Numbered from the stretch's first letter, positions 11,511 to 23,683 are shown. The stretch is DNA of 64,000 nucleotides from Neolentinus lepideus HHB14362 ss-1 (GCA_001632425.1 KV425658.1:3323-67322); one strand, 5' to 3'. Notes: generated by a model from the sequence alone, not told the origin. Program-made: numbers and translations.

Positions 11511-12060
11511 ACTGAAGATTTGAGTTTTGCTGTGTTGCCATAAGTCTCGAAACATTTTATATTTGAAGTCTGAGAATGTACACTAGTAGGTAAATATATA
11601 TACTAATATACTATCTAGTATAGTGTGGAATGATCATAATAAGCCTTGGACATGATACAAAGCCCCTGATTCGGGCGTGAAGTCGAAAAGGGTGATGGGA
11701 AGTGGTGGAAGAAAATGAAAAGCAAAGATGAGAAAATAGAACATACCCATAGAACGAGCTGGTAGAATTGCGCTGTATTGTGCGCGTTTGATTTGAGTGC
11801 CTTTGGGGCATGAATCCCACATGTCAAACTGAGAATGTGATGCCTCCTCGATTTTGACCTCTGGGTGGCGAGGGCATTTGTAATGAGTATGGAGAGTTGG
11901 AGAAGGCGGAGGTGGGTGTTAGGCAGGCTTGAAACAGATTTGAAGCATTGGGTGGGGTTGATTAAAGGGCTATGGGCTGGGGAGGTGGATACAAGGTATA
12001 AAAATAGAGACCAGTTGACGACGAGAAAACGCAAAAACATCGCGCATGTCTTGTCATCGT

Positions 12061-12082
12061 CCTGGGTCCCACAAGACCCAGG
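12061..12082. other. Short hairpin CCTGGGTC...GACCCAGG
   Basis: Eight-base arms with a six-base loop, inside the left arm of the long inverted-repeat element. A second hairpin (CTCGAGAT...ATCTCGAG) covers 12249-12286. Confidence 0.6.
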
Positions 12083-14129
12083 AATGGCCCGAAAGTCCTA
12101 AGACAAGAGGTAGGTGAACTCTGGTAGAGGCGGGGTGTGTGGGATGGTGAGAAAACACAAAAGAAAGTATAAAGAATGAACGAACTGGTGCATTTGCACG
12201 ATTACCGGTGCAGTCGCCTCCTGGAGATAAGGAGAGTCAACATCAATCTCGAGATACGGAACGCCGAAGCGTTCTGGATCTCGAGGTCGAGTAGTCGGGG
12301 CTGGAAGGAGATGCCACTGGTGGCGGTCTTCGGGTTAGCACAGGTGCACGGCGGCCTGAAAAGAACATAGGAATACATATTAAAATGTAGTAGATCTGTA
12401 AAATAATAGTTTGGGGCCAGCAGAACCCACCAGTGTTGAGACGGAGGGCAAGCATGACAGCCCCTGGCATCAAACATTAAGACATCAGATTGCAAAGGAT
12501 TTACTTACTTGTTTCCATTTCCTCTACTCACAAACCCTTCCAACACTGTTTCTACCATCTCCAAAGTCCACTGATGGCTTGAGGTCCCGAGGAGCAGTCA
12601 CGGTGGCCATAGACGTCAGGAGGACTAGCACAGGTGCAGTATGTGCCAAAACTGGCTGGAGAACAACCGGAATGGCCACCTGTGTGTCGCAAAAGAACAG
12701 TCAAGAGCTCAGAGCAAAGCGAGAGGGAGCACCGAGTTGCATCGCGACATCCAGAGCATCAAGAGACAGCAAAAAAGCAGAGTGTGGCACACAGTGCATC
12801 TCGTGGCGTCCAGTCTGGCTTCCTTCTGAGCTTCTATGTGTCTCGCTGTGTATGCTATTACCTTTTTGGATGTCCACAGACTCGTCCTGTGTCAACTCAG
12901 CCTGAACTCGATGTCTGTCCCCACTGCAACAGCACCTCAAGCAGCTAAACAAGCATTATTGGTGGGAGAAGTGAAGGGAGGAAGATTCAATAGTAGAGGC
13001 ACAAGGCCAAAGGTAAGTAAATCACTTCAACTGTGATGATTTGTTGTTTGATACAAGGGCTGCCGTGCCCGCCTGCTGTCTCGATGCTGGCGGGTTCCGG
13101 TGGTCCTAATCTTCATCTTCCATGCTTAATACATCAAAATTGGTAGTATCTTTCTGTTTGAATTGACCACAGCTCGAGTGCTTGCACAAAGACCACTGTC
13201 ACTGCCCATCTCCTCCCCCTTCCTCCCCGACCTCTGGACCCAGAACACTTTCACGTTCTGGATTTTGAGTGTCGCATCGCCTCTCCGAACCTTCAGCAAG
13301 TGACTGGGTGTGGTCCTGTGCAAATCTATGGGCCCTTTCCTTTGTTTTTTGGTTTTTCTTCGCCATCCGGTAAACCTGGTCAACCTTCACCTCAAGACCG
13401 AGAAAGCGAATGCCTTTGTGGTTTTGAGGTGGATATCGACTCTCCCTTACCATATTCAATTTATGAAGGTGAGTCCATGTCATTGCATGGTCCCTTGATT
13501 TCTTTATGCGATTTTCACGTCTTTTTGCACCTTCTAATTTTCCCCTTTCCTCTGGCCTCCTGTCTTCAGATTGGAGGTCATTCCTCAGTTATATTAGACT
13601 CAGTATGATGATGAGACATGCACGACGTTTTCACGTTGTCTCGTCATCATTCTGGATCTGTTTTTACATCCAGTGACCACCTCCCAGGCCGCAGCTCGCC
13701 GCCGCTCTCAAACCTTATCCATCCAAATCTTTCCACCACATTTATCTTGCCCACCCTCGTACTTTTAGACCATCCAGTCCCATCATGACCACCCTCGCCG
13801 CCTTCAACGACCTCACAGATATTGATATAGAGAACGTATTGCGTTCTCCATTTCAAGTGCGTTATTGGTGCCTGCAAGCTCCCTAAATTGAATGCCAATA
13901 CAACTGTGAGATTCTACCAGTTCGTTCTTTTTCTATGTTTTATTTTCTATTTTTGTGACTTTTTGCTCCTCCCTCCCTAGCGCATTCTCTGGCCATTTTC
14001 CTTTGTGCAGATGACCGTAACTAGGTCCCACAAGAGCTATGATGATGACTAGACAAGTGTTTCATTAACATTCACTCTCGTCGAGGTCTATTAATTTAAT
14101 AATTTACAGTACCAAAACACGAATATACT

Positions 14130-14590
14130 ATGTTTCGGAACTCGCGGGCTCAGTCCGCAAGCATGCAAGGGAAGCGCAGTCTGTAGTAATATAAGTACAT
14201 GATTAAAATTTTACTATTGCATACCAGTGGAACTCGCGGGCTCAGCCCGCGACTGCACAAGGGCAGCGCGATCTGTAGTAATATAAGTATGTAATTTAAA
14301 TTTTACCATTGTGTTCCCATGAAACTCGCGGGCTCAGCCCGTGACCACACAAGGGCAGCGTGACCTGTAGTAATATAAGTATGTAATTTAAATTTTATCA
14401 TTGTGTTCCCATAGAACTCGCGGGCTCAGCCCGCAACCGCAGGAGGGCAGCGTGATCTGTCGTAATATAATACACAGTCAGAAATTTTGTTATTGTGTTC
14501 CCTTGGAACTCGCAGGCTCAGTCCGCGACCTGCAGCACGATGGCACCTGCAGTGCATGTGTCGTGGACTGAGCCCGTGAGATCCATGTCA
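14130..14590 (-). repeat. Minisatellite array with palindromic core, right arm
   Basis: About five units of roughly 90 bp, each with GGAACTCGCGGGCTCAGCCC followed by GCAGCGYGATCTGTAGTAATATAAGT. CTCGCGGGCT-N-AGCCCGCGAG is a near-perfect palindrome. The array mirrors that at 10990-11510. Confidence 0.8.
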
Positions 14591-14629
14591 CTCACAATTG
14601 ACAAAAAAAAATTTCATTGGGTATATGTA

Positions 14630-14894
14630 GGTATGTATGTAGGGATGGAGGTAGGGATGGATGGATGGTGGTGGGGATGGCAGTAGAGATGGGTGTAGGG
14701 TGTGGGTATTGTGTGTAGGGATGGGTGTAGGGACGGGCGGGTGGGTGTAGGGATGGGTGCAGGGACAGGTGGACGGGTGTAGGGATGGGTACAGGGACAG
14801 GCAGATGGGCGTAGGGATGGGCACAGGGATCGCAGCAATCAGGTTAGGGTCTCAGCTAAGACCCCAAGGGTTTCATCCCTGCACCGTCCCATAA
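14630..14894. repeat. Repeat block C, copy 1 (TAGGGATGGGTG microsatellite)
   Basis: A GTAGGGATGGGTG-type simple repeat runs into GGGTCTCAGCTAAGACCCC, itself a small hairpin, and ends near CGTCCCATA. The same arrangement recurs at 16664-16922. Confidence 0.8.
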
Positions 14895-15444
14895 CTCATC
14901 AGCACCACTACAAACCAATCTAAAGACTCACCTATGTGCTGCAGGACATCGGCCTGTGAAGGGCATGCACTCCCCACACAGGTCAACATCCCAGAGGGCA
15001 GTGCACAAGAGGGGAGGAAAGAGAAACAAAGGGAAATAAGGGCCAGCATCAGCTTCCTTTATATAGGCCATGGTCACCATGGCAATTGATCAATCAATCA
15101 CATGCTAGTCAGCTGGATGATCCCAAAGGCCTGGCCAGACCTGGAACTGGTTGCCCTGGGCACTTATGACCCTTTATCAACGCTTATGTGACCCTTACCT
15201 AAGTGCCCATGAGGGGTCATAAGCACCCATGAAGGGTCATGAGTGGCTGAGCCAGAAAAATTCAGAAAAATCACAATAAATCAGAATATATTCATGGGCC
15301 TACATGTGTCTATCACAGTACCAGAAATAGGTAAGACATATACATTACATTGCACCATTTACCACCATGAACCACCCCATAGCCTGACACATTTCAGCTC
15401 ACTAGGCCACCAAGGCACACCTACTAAGTAAATCCCTCTCACAC
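14895..15444. other. Spacer with TATA-like box, no gene
   Basis: Contains CTTTATATAGGCC near 15058 and several GGGTCATAAG/ACCCTTAC phrases resembling the edge of block A. No coding sequence is recognised. Confidence 0.4.
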
Positions 15445-15987
15445 CCACCCTTCATGGCTGACTAAGTCACCCAAACCAGTAGCCACCACTACTAGTTCAC
15501 CCTTTACCAACCCCTCACTGACCCCTCTCACCACCCCCTCATGGCTGACTCAGCCACCCAAAGCAGTAACCACCACTTCTGCCTGACCCTTTGCCCGACC
15601 CTTCACCCAACCCTTCATGGCTGACTAAGCCACTCAAAGCAGTACCCATGTCTTCTGCCTGACCCTTCACCCGACCCTTCATGCTTGGCACTTCTGACCG
15701 ACCCTTCGCCTGACCCTTCATGGCTGACTAAGCTACCCAAGGTAGTAGTGACCCTTCATGGCTGACTAAGCGGTGCCATGCCCGACCCTTCACCGACCCT
15801 TCATGGAGTTCTCACAGTGGTGGCAGACCATAGCCACTTGCCTCCCTTGTTGGCTCAATTGCTTGACAACTGCTCTGCCATTTTCATAGCTTTTTTGCAC
15901 ATGATATCTACTGTATATAAGCTCCCCTTTGAGAGACTAACAACCTCAGAAATGTGGTTTTCCAAATTGGATTAAATCTAACTTTTA
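15445..15987. repeat. Repeat block A, copy 2
   Basis: Same GACCCTTCATGGCTGACT minisatellite and same 220-base tail as 10326-10790 (CTGTATATAAGCTCCCC, end TTTACACTGTAAAT). Here it is followed directly by block B, whereas in the first cluster block B precedes it. Confidence 0.8.
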
Positions 15988-16663
15988 CACTGTAAATACC
16001 ACCATACCCACACTTGTCCAATGCTGTTTGGCTGAATAGCACAAGGAGACATACCCAATACATCATGTGAGATCAGGCACTGCATACCAAAGGCAACAGC
16101 TCATAATATTCATAGCTGGACTCTGGTGAGTATCATACCAAGACAGATATATGGTATGAGGCTAGATCTAGTACCAAACATAGAAGCGAGCCACTGATGA
16201 AGGATGGATTCTGCATGAGATGGGTGGCAATGTATTACATGGGATGAAAATGTATCCAGCATCGGATACGAGAAGGTGTAACTCATTGTATTCTTGGGTA
16301 GTTTTGGATGAGTTGCTGGGCATGGCATGATACCAACAGCATGTGGTATGGCATGGCATGATTCCAATGGCATGTTGATGGCATGGCATGATACCAGGGG
16401 CATGTAGTATGGCATGAAGTGCATGCAAGTATGGGTGGGTATTCATGAGAAAAGGAAAGAATGGCATGATTGGCATGATGCAAATGCCATGGAATACACA
16501 AAGTCAGTCATGCCAGGCATGCCATGCACATGCTGTGCATGTTGGCATGTTGGCTGCTTTTGGGATGGCATGCTGGTGGATTACCCATTTGGGCGAGTGC
16601 ATGATCCATATAAGGAAATGGCATGGAGCAGCAAAGGGTTTGCTGCCGTGTTTATGGTGTTAG
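15988..16663. repeat. Repeat block B, copy 2
   Basis: Matches 9590-10325 almost throughout: GCACAAGGAGACATACCCAA, the GGCATG-rich tract, CATGCCATGCACATGC, and the end GCCGTGTTTATGGTGTTAGG. It has fewer GGCATG units than copy 1. Confidence 0.85.
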
Positions 16664-16922
16664 GTAGGGATGGATGGATGGTGGTAAGGATTGCAGTAGA
16701 GATGGGTGTGGGGATTGTGTGTAGGGATGGGTGTAGGGATGGGTGAATGGGTGCAGGGATGGGTGGACGGGTGTAGGGATGGGTGTAGGGACAGGCAGAT
16801 GGGCATAGGGATGTGTGCAGGGATGGGCAGATGGGTGTAGGGATGGGTGCAGGGATGGCAGAGATCGGGGTAGGGTCTCAGCTAAGACCCCTAGGGTTTT
16901 GTCCCTGGAGCGTCCCATAGCA
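16664..16922. repeat. Repeat block C, copy 2
   Basis: TAGGGATGGGTG simple repeat followed by GGGTCTCAGCTAAGACCCC and GCGTCCCATA, as at 14630-14894, but joined directly to block B. Confidence 0.8.
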
Positions 16923-17178
16923 AGAAAAAGTGCATGATCCTTTAGACAGATAATTTATATGTTATTGGCAGATTTAATACTGACATAATACATTCACTAA
17001 AAATGGACTCAAGTGCCTCGCCAGTCATGCCTCACAGTGCCTCGCCATTTTCCCACTGCTCTTATCTTATCTCTTTTGTCGAACGAGTGTTAGGCTTGTG
17101 ACCACCCTCTCGATTGAGCGATTGAGGGCAGAATCACTCTAGAGAGGCTGGTTGATATTGCATCAGAATAACCGGCGC

Positions 17179-18509
17179 TGATACGCACAGACACACGATG
17201 AAACCCACGGAAATGAGACCTAAAGTGTAGACACAACCACAAAGCAAACACCAAAGCCCTTGGTGTCAGATGGCTGTGAGGCCCGGGGTAGCGAAGGGTA
17301 ATATAGTTCAGAGGGGATGGGTGTAGGTGAGATGTATAGTTGGGGCTAAAGGTAGGTTGGCGCCAAGTCGCTACTCGGTGGCAGTCTGAGGATTAAAGGT
17401 GCCGCTATGCGCTATGTAGCGCTAAGTGCATGGCACTGTGTAGGCGCTATATGGTACTCCTCCGGCTCGGCGCTATGTGGTCTTCGATGCTCTATAGAGG
17501 AGCACTACTTGTAGTCGCTATCTCTAACTCGAATGTATATAGACTCTGGTTAGCACTACGCTACAGTGCACGGGGCTGTCTAGGAGAAAGGAATGTATAA
17601 GGGCTGGCTTACGAACAGCGACGCTATGCCGGTGTACTCTGTCGCTATCTCTGGGTGAAGTCAGAGGTACGCAAGAGTACCTAAACGCGAGTCACAAGAT
17701 GGACTTAGAAGAAGCTCTGACGCAAGTTTGAAATCTGAAGAGTGTGGTGAAGATAACTTGTTGTACAAACAGTAGAGTAATGGCTTAAATACAAAAGAGC
17801 GACTGCTCTATGTCCAATCCTATCTACCTACTACCGCGAGTTGTGCCTCTGCTCAGCCCCACATCCATACAACCTGTACTGCCTTGCTCCTAATCCACAT
17901 GCGCTCTTCGACCAATACCCTGTGCGACCAACTCTAGCATGCGCGCCATTCCATGGATGGGAGCCAGTCGGGTGCGTCTTGACTTTGCGTTAGAGCGCGC
18001 CTCTTCGATGATCCGGGGGCGGGCTATGCTGCCGATGCTAGCGCGATACTGCCGAAAGAAGGATAAAGGGCGGGGCCGCTCTGTGGTGCAGTGGTGTCGT
18101 GATAGCCGTGGTCACGCCATGTATCGATGCACACTGCATGCATAAGGAAAGTCGCGCCAATAGAACTAGCGCTGATCCAAAGTGACGGCGGGCTGTATGC
18201 CATATGGAAAGGCGCCCTGAGACACCGCCTCGGTTCGGACTGCAGTAAGAACGCCGGCCGACGCATGCCGAAATGGCGATGACTCGACTGAATGACGTTC
18301 AAACGTCCGAGCTACCGAGGAGCCGTCCTAAGTGCGCTGAGGAACTGAGAGCCTTGTCGCTGGTGCGTAGGGTCGCTAGTGCGCAGAGTACCAACAGTGC
18401 ACAGAGTACCAACAGTGCGCTATTGAGCCGCTAAGTCGCCGTTCCCATGAAGCGCACGGAATCACCCTAAATCGCGTTTTCTGGGGTCAGAAGCCAACGG
18501 GGCCTATCA
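17179..18509 (-). repeat. Solo Gypsy LTR
   Basis: A 1331-bp LTR of the same family as that at 26058-27369: starts TGATACGCACAGACACAC, ends GGGGCCTATCA. It is flanked by GCGC at 17175-17178 and 18510-18513. Removing the LTR plus one GCGC restores the host element's terminal repeat (CCG-GCGC-GTCAACT, compare CTG-GTGC-GTCAACT in the other terminal repeat). This confirms both a 4-bp duplication and loss of the internal part by LTR-LTR recombination. Confidence 0.9.
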
Positions 18510-18513
18510 GCGC

Positions 18514-19178
18514 GTCAACTAAGTGCTCACCACCGCCATATTTTGGATCTGAGCTGTGTCGGACTATGTCAGAGCTGAAATATTGACCTGTCCTCAAGTC
18601 GATCCAGATCTCATTACAAACAATTTTGTATTCACGGACTTAGAGAATTTTGCGCACTCAGCCACTTGTGCCTTGGCTCCCATTTTCAGTATCGAATATA
18701 GCATGATGTCTAACAAGCGTACAAGGCCACCTACCGCAAACAAGATCTTGGCGAGAACCAGTTACCAGGTGCCGCCGCTGCAGCACGCAGCTATGCTTCC
18801 AACTATACTGCAAAATCCACAACATCCAACCACAGCACCCTCATTTTACACAGAATAGTGTCTAAATGAGAGAGTCTAATGAGTAGCATATAGTAAAGCG
18901 AGGTGGTATATGAGCAAGCGTGCCAGATGCGAGACTTAGATGCGACGCGCCCGCAACGCCACTGCACACATTTGTATTGAGACTACAAGCATTGCTTACT
19001 GTAATACAAGGCTACTTACTCCACTACAAACACTTCTTACTCGACTACAAGTCATAGATCGGCAGCGTTCGGTGGCGTTCGGCAGCTCTCGGCAACCGTG
19101 GTGCGAGCACTTAGTTGACGCACCAGTTATTCTGACGCAATATTGACCAGCCTCTCTAGAGCGATTCTGCCCTCAATC
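18514..19178. other. Interior and right terminal repeat of the Mutator-like MITE
   Basis: Gene-free. The stretch 19105-19178 is the inverted partner of the left terminal repeat; its last seven bases, CTCAATC, are the target duplication of the Tnp2 transposon. Small open frames between show no family features. Confidence 0.6.
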
Positions 19179-19190
19179 CCCAGTCAAAAC

Positions 19191-19795
19191 TAACATGAAA
19201 AAAATCGAATTGCAGTGATTACAATCGATTACAGTTGAATTTAGACAATTTAACTCCACTTATTCGATGGTATTCGAGAAATCGACGCTGGCTTCGATCC
19301 GAGATTAATCCCATAGAATACCATCAATACGGACACTGTTCCTAGGATACACATGTATGTACTTAATCGATACTAATCAAATATAATCGATCCATTTCAA
19401 TCATATTATTTATTTCCCCCAATTTCGCCATATATAGAATTATTGAATACCATCAAACACGTATGAATACATTTGATTACCATTGAATACTATGGATTGT
19501 CTCACTCTCGCCAATCCCGCACCATATTCATCGATTCCCATCCATATCCATTGAATTCCATCCATATCCACTGAATCCCATCACACACCATCTATCCCAA
19601 TAGCCCCCCTCCTCCTCTCCTCCTCCCATCCTCCTGCTACTGCGTCATACCTGAAAATCATGTATCATATGAAAACCTTGTCACCAGGTGCCTTGTGTCG
19701 TGTTCTGGAAGTTCCTGAGTAAACAGAATCACAAAACCATAGTAATGAGTAATAAGAACTGAGAAATAATTTGAAACACATACTATGTCTTGAGT
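19191..19795. other. AT-rich left subterminal region of the Tnp2 transposon
   Basis: No gene. Dense in ATTCGAT, ATCGATT and ATACCATTGAATAC variants, which recur loosely, then a pyrimidine-rich CTCCTCCTCC stretch. Such subterminal repeats are where transposase or helper protein binds in related elements. Confidence 0.45.
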
Positions 19796-22413
19796 CTATG
19801 CAGCATTCTCTTTGTCTGATGTCTTTGCCTTTCGAGCACGAGGCTTCTGAAAACCAAGACCTTGCAATTAGTGAGGGTGCTGCCGATGAGAACAAACTCA
19901 CCGGTCGGGAGGCAGCTAGAACCTCTGCCACACGAGATTCATAGCCCTTGACGGGGATCTTAGTTCAATGAGAACAATGATATAGAACTTATTTACGTAC
20001 CTGTTTAGCGTCGTCGGACAAAGCAGCCCAAAGTGTTTTGATGCCATGTGGTGTCGTCTCTGGATGCTGCGTCAGGTGCTCCTTCGCGAAGAGCTGCCTG
20101 TATATGCATCATTGTGTTAGGTATATGTGGGAACATCCAAAGATACTTACATTCCCTTCTTGATCATCTTCAGAATTTCCATTGGCTTCCCTAGAGGATG
20201 CTTGCTTGACTTTGTCTTCTCATTCCCGGCAGTCAGCGTGCCATCGAGCGGCACAGAGAACTCAGTTGTGTTGGCATCACCCGCAGGATCTTCAGTGTCA
20301 GCTGCCATGTTTGTATGTGCAGTCATGTCATTCTCAGGAGCCACAGTCCCCCCAGTGATCGTAGATCCGTTAGCTGTGCTAGTATACCTGTTTGTAATGC
20401 TCGTAGACCCATTCAAAGACCCATTTGCCATGCTAGTAGATATGTTCATAGACGTGTTCCCAGCGCTAGTAGACGTGTTCGCAGACGCGTCCGTAGACAC
20501 CGTAGAGCTGTTCCCAGCACTCGTAGATGCCAATGTAGATACATTTGTAGATGCCATAGACCCATTTGACGTGATCGTAGACAACGTAAATGCGTCCGTA
20601 GACGCTGTAGAGCTGTTCGCAGCACTTGTAGATGTGAATGTAGATGCGAATGTAGACACCGTAGATGCATCCATAGACGTGAACGTAGACACCGTAGACG
20701 CATCCGTAGATACCATAGAGCTGTCCACAGCACTTGTAGACGCGAGCATAGATGTGCTCGTAGACGCGTTCGTAGATGCGTTCGTAGACATCATAGACGC
20801 ATCCATAGATACCGTAGAGCTGTTCACCGTGCTCAAAGACCCATCTAGACCGATAGTCCCATAGCTGGCATCAACAGCCCCTTCTGTACTTGTCGGGGCA
20901 GAAAGTGAGGTGATGCTGGCAGAGGAGGCTGCTGCCATCCTGGACAGAATCATCTCTGACCTATTCAATGTAGTCAGTCATGTATCAAAAATGTACGGGA
21001 ACTTACAATTGATCCTGGCGTGAACATCATTTCTTGTTTGCTACATCTTGGGAGGGTTCAGGTGGTGCCTTATGCTTCTGAGCTGATCCAGAAGCTGCGA
21101 CAGGCACTTCGATGGGAAACACGGTCGAGGGACCAGCCACAGCATCTCCAGGTAGCGATGGCCCTGGCTCCTTCTCGTTGGTGTCAGCATGCATCGTCAG
21201 AAGGCCAGCTACCTTGATATGACTGGCTTGCTTGTCGTCGGAGTGATTCTTGATCCAGGCTGGGTAGATCTGTCCCATAGCTCTGTTGATCTTCCAGTTA
21301 GTCCGATCGCATAAAGCCAGTTCCGAGAATTCCCACTTCAGTTCCCTGTAGATATATTGACGGACAACACCTGTGTTGGCCATCCAGGTTGGCGTCAGTT
21401 CCCAGGCAGTACCGAGAGAGCTAAGCAGCTGCTTAGCGTAGTCAGAGATTGCTGATAGGCGGAAGCCATCAACTACGTCGCCAGTTCTAGAGACAATGAA
21501 GCGCATAGATTGATTCTCGCCATTACGTCGGGCCTGCCGGCCCCGCGCCTTACCATTCGGTTTAATCTTCTTTTGAGGGTGACAGTTTGGGTCGTCGAAC
21601 ATTTGCGCTGTCCAAAAAATATTCTTCTTCTCCTCCTCGTCGAAGTCCAACTCCGTCGGCAAAGTTTTCTCGAACTCTGGGTCGGGTAAGAATGAGATAC
21701 CAATCTTCTCATGCAACACCGGGGCATTGGCCTGTGGCGCTGGAACTCGTTGAGCCGATCTTGTCCCAGTAAGCTGCCTGTATGACCCTCATAGATCAGA
21801 GAACACAGATAATAGGACTGTATACTCACTTGACCATGTCCTGGAGAGTCTCTGCCTGGCCCCTCACAAAAGCCAGGTCATGCTGAACCCGGCTCAGGCT
21901 CTCCTTGGCCAGCAAGAGGTCTTGATGCAAGTCTTGGTACGCCGTGCAGTGGTCCAGAAGAGTCTCGTGGCCAAGAGTCGCGAGTAAGCTTAAGGTACTG
22001 TCATCCATAGGACCAGATCTCCGAGAGTGAACAAGACTCGGAGCTGCAAGTGTCGTTGCCACCCGACGCCGACCAGGTACAGAAGAACGGACTAACCGAG
22101 ATCCGGAGTTCTGAAAGTACCCAGTATCCTGGTCCCACTGCATCAAAAGATCTTGATCAGGGACAATTGATCTCGCGTCGTGCCCAGATATTGTGTCGTG
22201 CCCAGATATCGCATCGCGCCCAGATATCGTTGACTCCCCGGACATAGAACTGATGGCAGACCCACCATTAAAACTGAATGAGATATCTGAATGGTCTTCA
22301 GGTAGGTTCGGCAGAGGTCCACACAGCTCATCCAAGAGGGAAAGAGATCGCTGATGCAGATGGTCTGAGTACTCCGAACCTCGGGATACACCTGACCTTA
22401 GTATGTTTTCCAT
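19796..22413 (-). pseudogene. Accessory gene of the Tnp2 transposon, one in-frame TGA
   Basis: Six exons join in frame: 22413-21830, 21777-21007, 20960-20151, 20097-20001, 19958-19902, 19846-19796, giving 789 codons. The start is ATG at 22413 (MENILRSGVSRG). The second exon carries a folded-looking region (SDYAKQLLSSLGTAWELTPT, REIYRELKW-like, AMGQIYPAWIKNH). The third is a long Ser/Thr/Asp repeat based on STDAST. The last exon ends in a basic tail (KPRARKAKTSDKENAA). A TGA at 21029-21027 interrupts exon 2 where CGA would fit, a CpG-to-TpG change. I recognise no family; its position suggests a TnpA-like DNA-binding helper. All splice phases agree, so the model is fairly firm. Confidence 0.6.
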
Positions 22414-22609
22414 GTCGTATTCTCAGCAATAGTCACGAAAAGGGACCAGGATGCTGCCACAAAGTCGTAGGGCAAGGGAAGAGCGCGTTGACGACAGGAG
22501 AGTAAAAAATGTGTGATGTTACTATGTGACGTGACTGAATGCGCTCATTCTGCTAAGTCCCGCTCTCTACTACGACTCCTCTGATTCTGCTAAGGTAGTA
22601 CAACTCCTA
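22414..22609. promoter_or_regulatory. Divergent promoter region inside the Tnp2 transposon
   Basis: About 196 bp separates the start codons of the minus-strand accessory gene and the plus-strand 206-residue gene. It contains TATGTGACGTGACTGA and a partly repeated TCTGCTAAG...CTACTACGACTCCTCTGAT motif. Sharing one promoter would co-express the two. Confidence 0.35.
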
Positions 22610-23393
22610 ATGGCAACTGGTCTCTTCTGTTCTCCTCGCCAACCACTCCCGCATCAGCATTCCATTCAACTTCCAAAGTTTTTTCTGAAACCTGGGCCAG
22701 GAGATCTCTGGCTGAGCACAGTCGAAGCAGCAGACCGTTCGAGACTCCCGAGCAACCCACAAGAAGAGGTATACTGTGAACTATTTCTAGTCAGACAAGA
22801 TGTAAGTAATACTACATTGAACCAAGCACAGCAGGTTAACATTATCCAAAGGACCTAGAACCCAACACTTTCTTCACTGACCAAGACCAGCATCAACTCC
22901 GAGCCGCAATATATGTTCCCGTCAACTCGGGAATCCATGACAGGTATCGTCTAAGCCCAGTTATTGTTGTGGAGGAGTGGGAAGGGTGGAGAGGCGATGA
23001 TCATGCACCAATGTGGGCAAGCTGGGAACCTGGCATGCCTGTATCCTTTGTCGAGTCTCGCGCGGTGGTTGCAAGGCTATTTGAATGCCTATCTGACTAT
23101 GAGCCGAACCGACATGCTGCGTGTGAAATATTGGAATGGGTTGTTGCGATCTTGGTATGTAATCTGTCCATCTGCTTCTTTCATAGTCTTATTTTGCTTA
23201 TTGACATCCTCAGGTCGGGGTTCCTGAGGAAGTGGGATCTCTGCATGATGATGGAGACAAAACCCTCATCAATGATGCAATGCTTTCCATTGAGTAAGTA
23301 CCTTCAACTTGTTTACTTTAGGCTAGCTTGACCTTTACTTCACATAGCATTGCCGAGGTGCAGCTGGCTGATCAGACCAAGCCTTTCATTTAA
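22610..23393 (+). CDS. Unknown 206-residue protein carried by the Tnp2 transposon
   Basis: Four exons join in frame: 22610-22801, 22852-23154, 23214-23293, 23348-23393, with canonical GT/AG introns of 50-59 bp. The protein begins MATGLFCSPRQPLP. Its centre is rich in acidic and aromatic residues (VVEEWEGWRGDDHAPMWASW, SFVESRAVVARLFECLSDYE, CEILEWVVAIL). It has no membrane segment or signal peptide and no motif I can name. It is the only one of the transposon's three genes without an internal stop. It may be a transposition helper or cargo. Confidence 0.6.
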
Positions 23394-23399
23394 CCACCT

Positions 23400-23645
23400 C
23401 GCCGCTTTGTGTCTCTGTGTGCATGTCTCTTCGTGTCTCTTCACCGTATCTGTTCACAGCCCCACTGCTTCGTGTCTCTGTGTGTGTCTTCGTGTCTCTT
23501 TGTTTGATTTTCATGTCTCTTCGTGTCTCTTTGTTCGATCTTCCCCGCTTTGTGTCTCTGCATGTGTCTTTGTGTCTCTTTGTTCGATTTTCACATCTCT
23601 TTGTGTCTCTTTGTTCGATCTTCGCCACTTTGTGTCTCTGCGTGT
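23400..23645. repeat. TTTGTGTCTCTTTGTTCGAT tandem repeat
   Basis: A simple repeat built from CTTCGTGTCTCTT and TTTGTTCGATCTTC units, unit about 24-60 bp. Open frames on both strands here are repeat artefacts. It separates the tail-to-tail 206-residue gene and transposase gene. Confidence 0.75.
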
Positions 23646-23683
23646 ACTGCCATAGATCTATAAATATAATGTTGTACAAGAAA

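Larger units (their letters stand above)
10990..14590. mobile_element. Long inverted-repeat element centred near 12.8 kb
   Basis: Several left/right pairs are inverted matches with a common midpoint. The palindrome arrays pair (10990-11510 with 14130-14590). AGAACGAGCTGGTAGAAT near 11753 pairs with AGAACGAACTGGTAGAAT on the other strand near 13925. The hairpin segment at 12014-12060 pairs with 13606-13651. The segment 12230-12310 pairs with about 13200-13275. All midpoints lie at 12.76-12.84 kb. Arms are about 1.4-1.5 kb and diverged, and the centre (12.4-13.1 kb) has no recognised gene. It looks like a non-autonomous foldback element or a decayed transposon with long terminal inverted repeats. 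Confidence 0.65.

Noticed and set aside
14588..14838. Frames of THPYTHPS-type repeats
   Set aside because: Translation of the TAGGGATGGGTG microsatellite.
20127..20864. 245-residue plus-strand frame rich in VDVNVDTVDAS-type repeats
   Set aside because: It is the mirror of the Ser/Thr/Asp repeat exon of the minus-strand accessory gene; a repeat with a period of a multiple of three keeps both strands open, and only the minus strand fits the splice model.
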